NCBI RefSeq assembly: GCF_000661955.1
Contig: NZ_CP007597.1
Location: forward strand, 1,047,605 to 1,111,604
Direction of reading: 5' to 3'
Length of the DNA stretch: 64,000 bases
Source of the DNA: Stenotrophomonas rhizophila
Lineage (GTDB): Bacteria; Pseudomonadota; Gammaproteobacteria; Xanthomonadales; Xanthomonadaceae
The notes beneath the pieces were generated by a model that was given only the letters and a program-made list of their open reading frames with translations, did not search any database and was not told where the DNA came from. The position numbers were made by a program, and so were the translations under genes. The number at the start of each line of letters is the position of its first letter. The stretch's first letter is position 1. Positions 60,273-64,000 of this stretch are shown here, piece by piece.

Positions 60273-61502
60273 ATGGCACGGAACTGGATTGTGATGGGAG
60301 ACCCCACCAGCAGTGGCGGGCAGGTCATCACGGCATCGAACGAAACCGACATCATGGGAATGGGCGTTGCGCGGATAGGCGACAAGGCCACTTGCCCGAA
60401 GCTGCACAAGGGTATTTTCCCTATCGTCGATGGGGACATCACGATCCTGGTAGATGGACAGCCCGTGGCCTTGCACGGTTGCGCGTTGGCCTGTGGGTGT
60501 CGCGTACTGTCTGGCCAGCAGGCCAACGTCTTCGCTGAAAGTGGTGCGGCCGCGGGAAGCGCCGCCGCCGCTGGCGCAGGCACCGCTGCCGCCGCCGGGG
60601 CGGGCAGTGCGGCGGCTGGCGCAGCAGGTGTCCTGAAAGCGGTGTTGGCCTCGGCGGCGACGTTCGATCAGGCAATCCGCTTCGTCGGCAAGGGAGGCAC
60701 GCCGTTGGCCGAGGTGCCGTATACCCTGCACTTGGCCGATGGCCGCACGGTGTCTGGAACCACCGATGCCCAAGGAGAAACCACGCGCGTCTCGACAGAG
60801 CAGAGCCAGACCATCGTACGCGCGGAACTGCGCGCACCCGCACAGCCGGTCGGTTGCTGCGCGCGCGTGGCGCCGGATGGCAGCGAAGACGTGGAGGTTT
60901 TCGACGTCGACGGCGTGGTGACCACATCGGAGGCGCTGGGCACCTCGATAGCCCCGGTCACCGCACCCGGCCACGAGCGCGGCCTGACGCCGGGAGAGAT
61001 CGACATGGCCCGCCTGGTCTTTGGCGATGCGGTCGACTACGCCCAGGTGAAGGTCCACAACCATGGCTACTGGATGTTCTTCGGGTTCCAGAACAAGGAC
61101 ACCGCGGTGACACCCAACGGGGAGATGTATTTCCCCAAGGGTATCTACAAGGACGACTATTCGACCGACAGCGTCAGCTTCCAGCAGTTCTTCATCCATG
61201 AAATGACGCATGTCTGGCAATACCAGCTCGGTTACAACGTCAAACTGGTCCGCGCGCCGCGTCCCAACATGAGTTACGACTACGTGCTGGATGAGATCCG
61301 CTTGTTCCCCGACTACAACATGGAAGCGCAGGGCGACATGCTGGCCGACTATTTTCTGGTGGCCTTCCGCGGTTCCCAGTCACGCATGAATAATGTGCGT
61401 TACCGTACCGTGCCCGATATCGGTGCGCAGCTCGAGCGCACCCTGCAGCCCTTCCTTGCCGCGCGCAGTGACAAAAACAACCTGCCCAGGACGACGCAAT
61501 GA
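60273..61502 (+). CDS. PAAR-domain type VI secretion effector with HExxH metallopeptidase domain
   Basis: 409 residues from MARNWIVMGDPTSSGG. N-terminal PAAR spike domain (about 1-85: GDKATCPKLHKGIFPIVDGD, HGCALACGCRVL), an Ala/Gly linker (about 91-119), and a transthyretin-like beta domain (about 131-190: FVGKGGTPLAEVPYTL, GTTDAQGETTRV). The C-terminal zincin-like domain begins GLTPGEIDMARLVFGDAVDY. It has FFIHEMTHVWQYQ (H309, E310, H313) and a likely third ligand at E351 in EAQGDMLADY. PAAR proteins cap VgrG spikes and carry effectors. AAGGA nine bases before the ATG. No VgrG, Hcp or T6SS structural gene is in the window. Confidence 0.82.
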   Translation: MARNWIVMGDPTSSGGQVITASNETDIMGMGVARIGDKATCPKLHKGIFPIVDGDITILVDGQPVALHGCALACGCRVLSGQQANVFAESGAAAGSAAAAGAGTAAAAGAGSAAAGAAGVLKAVLASAATFDQAIRFVGKGGTPLAEVPYTLHLADGRTVSGTTDAQGETTRVSTEQSQTIVRAELRAPAQPVGCCARVAPDGSEDVEVFDVDGVVTTSEALGTSIAPVTAPGHERGLTPGEIDMARLVFGDAVDYAQVKVHNHGYWMFFGFQNKDTAVTPNGEMYFPKGIYKDDYSTDSVSFQQFFIHEMTHVWQYQLGYNVKLVRAPRPNMSYDYVLDEIRLFPDYNMEAQGDMLADYFLVAFRGSQSRMNNVRYRTVPDIGAQLERTLQPFLAARSDKNNLPRTTQ

Positions 61503-62023
61503 GCCGTTTGCATGTTTCCCTGCTGTTGATCGGTGTGCTGGTGCCGGGCCTGGCAAGCTGCGCCTCGCCCGCCGGCCGGTATCAGCAGGCGCTGGTCAAG
61601 GAACAGCAGGGCGTGCCCTGTTTTGGCGTGCCGGCAATCCGCACGGGCGATGCGCCTGCGAAGATAACTGGGGTGTCGGTGATGGAGGTCGGCTCGGGCG
61701 GCGCGGCGATCTGGGAACGTGATTTTCTGCGGGATGGCCAGGCCGAACCCACGCTCGCCCCGGATCAATGCCTGCGTTACGGCGACGGTGGTACGTCGCC
61801 ACCGCCGCGCCTGCAGCCTGGCAAGCGGTACCAGGTGGAAATGTGGGGCAGTGCACCGGCACAGCGCGGGACGCCCCAGTCGCGCTGGTTCAACGGCTAC
61901 TTCTGCGTAGTTGACGCAGGCGGAGTACCGAAGATCAATGCGGTCCAGCAGGGAAAGGACGGCGCGCTGCGTTGGGACACCTGCGGGTCCACTGCACAGC
62001 CGGTAGGCCAGGCCGGGCGCTGA
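61499..62023 (+). CDS. Putative immunity lipoprotein for the PAAR effector
   Basis: 174 residues. Lipoprotein signal LLLIGVLVPGLASC with ASC lipobox, four mature cysteines, a beta-rich pattern (ITGVSVMEVGSGG, YQVEMWGSAPAQ, WFNGYFCVVD). The ATG overlaps the effector stop (ATGA), the arrangement of effector-immunity pairs. A periplasmic lipoprotein fits an effector acting in the periplasm. Assignment rests on position and lipidation; I recall putative T6SS immunity periplasmic lipoproteins of this kind but cannot verify it. Confidence 0.65.
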   Translation: MSRLHVSLLLIGVLVPGLASCASPAGRYQQALVKEQQGVPCFGVPAIRTGDAPAKITGVSVMEVGSGGAAIWERDFLRDGQAEPTLAPDQCLRYGDGGTSPPPRLQPGKRYQVEMWGSAPAQRGTPQSRWFNGYFCVVDAGGVPKINAVQQGKDGALRWDTCGSTAQPVGQAGR

Positions 62024-62144
62024 GCACGCGCAGGTTGCAACGATTCCGACGCCTGGCCGGCCGCAGCCGTGGACGCCCGGGCGCCGACTCTGGCTACAAT
62101 CAAATCATCCCGGTAGCTCCCGGGCGCTGACCAAGTGCCACACA

Positions 62145-63035
62145 GTGAAGATTCTCCTGACAGGAAGTTCAGGCCGGGTGGGGCGCGCGATCTTCGGCGC
62201 GCTGTCCGCACGGCACGAGGTGGTCGGGGTTGACCGCAGCCCCTTCAACACCACCCGGCACGTGGCCGATATCACCGATATGCGCACGCTGCGCACGGCG
62301 CTGGTGGGCGTGGATGCCGTGATCCACTGCGCAGCGCTGCACGCCCCGCACGTGGGGCTGATGCCCGACACCGAATTCCATCGCATCAATGTCGAAGGCA
62401 CCCGCACCCTGGCGATGCTGGCCCGCGATGCCGGGGTGTCGCGCTTCGTGTTCACCAGCACCACCGCGCTGTACGGCCATGCGATCGTGCCCGGCCGCTG
62501 CACGTGGATCGACGAGCGCACCCCGCCGCAACCGCGCACGGTCTACCACCGGTCAAAACTGGCGGCCGAGCACTGGCTGGAGGAGGCCGCCAGCCCCGCG
62601 TTCCAGGTGCGGGTGATCCGGATGTCGCGGTGCTTCCCTGAAACCGCCCAGCGCATGCTGCTGTATCGCCTGCACCGTGGCATCGACGTGCGCGATGTGG
62701 CCGATGCGCATGCGGCGGCCCTGCGTAACACCGGGCCGATGTTCCAGCGCTATATCGCCAGCGGCGCCACGCCGTTTGGCCCGGAAGACTGCGAACGGCT
62801 GGTCAGTGACCCGCGCGCGGTGCTGGCGCGGCGCTGCGCGCAGTGGCTGGCCGAGTACGACCGCCGCGGCTGGGCGCTGCCGGTGATCGACCGCATCCAC
62901 GACGCCACTGCGGCCAGCATCGGCCTGGGCTGGCGCAGCCAGCGCGGGCCGGAAGCGGTGCTGGCGCAGTTGGCCGAGCACTCCATCGAAGTGCTGCCGC
63001 ATCCGATGCGCGACGCAGACTGCACGGTGGACTGA
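62145..63035 (+). CDS. NAD(P)-dependent epimerase/dehydratase (extended SDR)
   Basis: 296 residues, GTG start. Nucleotide-binding GSSGRVGRA near the N-terminus (GxxGxxG), VDAVIHCAALHAPHVG, TSTTALYGHAIVPG and the catalytic YHRSK. The shorter C-terminal part is rich in Arg and Ala. Substrate unknown, probably a nucleotide sugar or related carbonyl. No pathway neighbours. Confidence 0.82.
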   Translation: MKILLTGSSGRVGRAIFGALSARHEVVGVDRSPFNTTRHVADITDMRTLRTALVGVDAVIHCAALHAPHVGLMPDTEFHRINVEGTRTLAMLARDAGVSRFVFTSTTALYGHAIVPGRCTWIDERTPPQPRTVYHRSKLAAEHWLEEAASPAFQVRVIRMSRCFPETAQRMLLYRLHRGIDVRDVADAHAAALRNTGPMFQRYIASGATPFGPEDCERLVSDPRAVLARRCAQWLAEYDRRGWALPVIDRIHDATAASIGLGWRSQRGPEAVLAQLAEHSIEVLPHPMRDADCTVD

Positions 63036-63045
63036 CCGCCGCGGG

Positions 63046-64000
63046 TCAGTGCCGGGCCAGGTCCACGCCCACCGCATCCAGCACCCGCTGCGCGCGGGCG
63101 CGGGCCGATTCATTGGCGCGCATGTCGATGGGCAGGTCCGGCGAAATGCCGGCCACTTCGTCGCTGCCATCGGCGCGCAGGCGCACGCAGTTCGGAATGC
63201 GCATGCGCAGCTGCGCGTGCGGCAAGGTGCGCGGTGGCGGCGGGCTCATGAAGCCGCAGCCATAGCCGCCGGTGGTGCTACCGACCACGCGTGCGATGCT
63301 GTTGTCCTGCAGACGTGCGGCGAACATTTCTGCCGAAGAGGCGGTCTTCGCATCGGTAAGCACATACACCGGCCCCTGCCAGGCGGCCCAGTGCCGGCGC
63401 AGGTCCTGCGCCCAGTCCAGGCGGTGGGCAATCAGGAAATCGGGGATCGCGTCCACTGCCGGGGTGGCAAGGGGACCGCCCGAACTGCCGGCGGCGACCA
63501 GGTGCCGACAGGGCAGCGCCTGCCAGTCGCGCGGCGACTGCCACACCCACGTCATGTCGCAGGGCGACGCCTGCGTGGCGCGCAGGGACGCGGCGAAGCG
63601 GTCGCGCTGCTGGACCAGCAGCGGGCGCGCAGTGGCGTCGGGATGATGGTGGCGCAGGGCATCGTCGATGCGCTCGTACTGCTCCTGCAGGTAGTCGCGG
63701 CCGGCCGCCGACTGGCTGACCCACAGTGGCGCCGACTGCACCGGCGCGCCACTGAACAGGCGCGTGAGCGTGTCGCCGCTGTCGTCGCCGCCCGGGTTGG
63801 TGCCCACATCCACCAGCACCGCATCCACGCCCTGCTGCTGGAAGCGCCGCAGCGTGGCGGCGATCTCGGCCACCCACGCATCATTCAACGTGGCCCGCAT
63901 GTCGTTCACCGCGTCGGCATGCCGCAGTTGACCCCACAGGCGGTGGCACAGGCCGGGGTAACGCAGCGCATCGAATTCGTGCAGGCGCAGCAGACCCAGG
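63046..64000 (-). CDS. S41 family peptidase, partial
   Basis: C-terminal 318 residues; the gene enters from beyond the window end and has no start here. Typical S41 blocks: GVDAVLVDVGTNPGGDDSGD, VYVLTDAKTASSAEMFAARL (nucleophile serine in the SSAE region), and GSTTGGYGCGFMSPPPP. Likely a periplasmic tail-specific-type protease; signal peptide and N-terminal domain are not visible. The in-frame GTG at 63909 is internal, because the frame stays open to the edge. Confidence 0.85.
   Translation of the reverse strand, partial: LGLLRLHEFDALRYPGLCHRLWGQLRHADAVNDMRATLNDAWVAEIAATLRRFQQQGVDAVLVDVGTNPGGDDSGDTLTRLFSGAPVQSAPLWVSQSAAGRDYLQEQYERIDDALRHHHPDATARPLLVQQRDRFAASLRATQASPCDMTWVWQSPRDWQALPCRHLVAAGSSGGPLATPAVDAIPDFLIAHRLDWAQDLRRHWAAWQGPVYVLTDAKTASSAEMFAARLQDNSIARVVGSTTGGYGCGFMSPPPPRTLPHAQLRMRIPNCVRLRADGSDEVAGISPDLPIDMRANESARARAQRVLDAVGVDLARH

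Noticed and set aside
57482..64000. Second copy of the tRNA-Lys 3' end as an attachment site
   Set aside because: I looked for the CGAATCCATCACGGCCC word downstream by eye and did not find it; the other island end may lie outside the window or be eroded.

Overview
The window reads as chromosomal DNA of a Stenotrophomonas (Xanthomonadaceae), closest in gene content to plant-associated S. rhizophila-like strains. The reasons are high GC; dozens of GTAG-headed palindromes of the SMAG type known from Stenotrophomonas; an ampR / class A L2 beta-lactamase pair; the order ruvC-ruvA-kup-ruvB-ybgC-tolQRAB-pal-cpoB-queE-queC; and a fused glucosylglycerol-phosphate phosphatase/synthase (GgpPS type) next to an MFS transporter. 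Species assignment is inference.

Layout. 1-4946: SMAG-rich non-coding DNA, then a minus-strand trehalose operon otsB - GH15 glycosidase - otsA. 4947-9710: a TonB-dependent receptor (TBDR), a DUF3574 lipoprotein, a secreted SH3b protein and two small unknown proteins. 9786-15353: pyruvate oxidase poxB, an NCS2/AzgA-like permease, a glutathione transferase and a DUF3014 protein, separated by SMAG clusters. 15363-20904: a FecI/FecR-type iron-starvation unit with a plausible Fur box, an STN-domain TBDR that is frameshifted as sequenced, and a di-heme cytochrome c peroxidase. 20945-26147: clpB behind a sigma-32-like promoter, metY, and an AraC/GyrI-like regulator. 26185-31149: a 23-bp tandem repeat framed by SMAGs, antiporter ybaL, and another TBDR related to the first. 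31150-35166: ABC-F protein YheS, ampR and L2 beta-lactamase. 35236-39551: ggpPS, its transporter and a lipoprotein. 39751-44359: a triple DUF3011 protein, aspS, an acidic-tailed protein, a GNAT and a hydrolase. 44453-57330: yebC, ruv/kup, the tol-pal envelope operon (with an extra stand-alone TolA C-terminal domain) and the preQ0 genes queE/queC. 57406-62023: tRNA-Lys followed by an accessory patch with a dead integrase end, brnT/brnA, an antitoxin fragment, unknown proteins, and a PAAR-metallopeptidase effector with a lipoprotein likely to be its immunity partner. 62145-64000: an epimerase and an S41 peptidase cut by the window end.

How it fits together. Two compatible-solute systems (trehalose, glucosylglycerol), an iron-uptake regulon, envelope maintenance (Tol-Pal), cell-wall-linked beta-lactamase control and stress chaperoning make up a core region. 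The only clearly accessory stretch is just downstream of tRNA-Lys. The most interesting items there are the PAAR-HExxH effector/immunity pair and the BrnA antitoxin with a histone-like repeat tail. In the core region, the stand-alone TolA C-terminal domain and the SMAG elements that supply stop codons deserve a second look.
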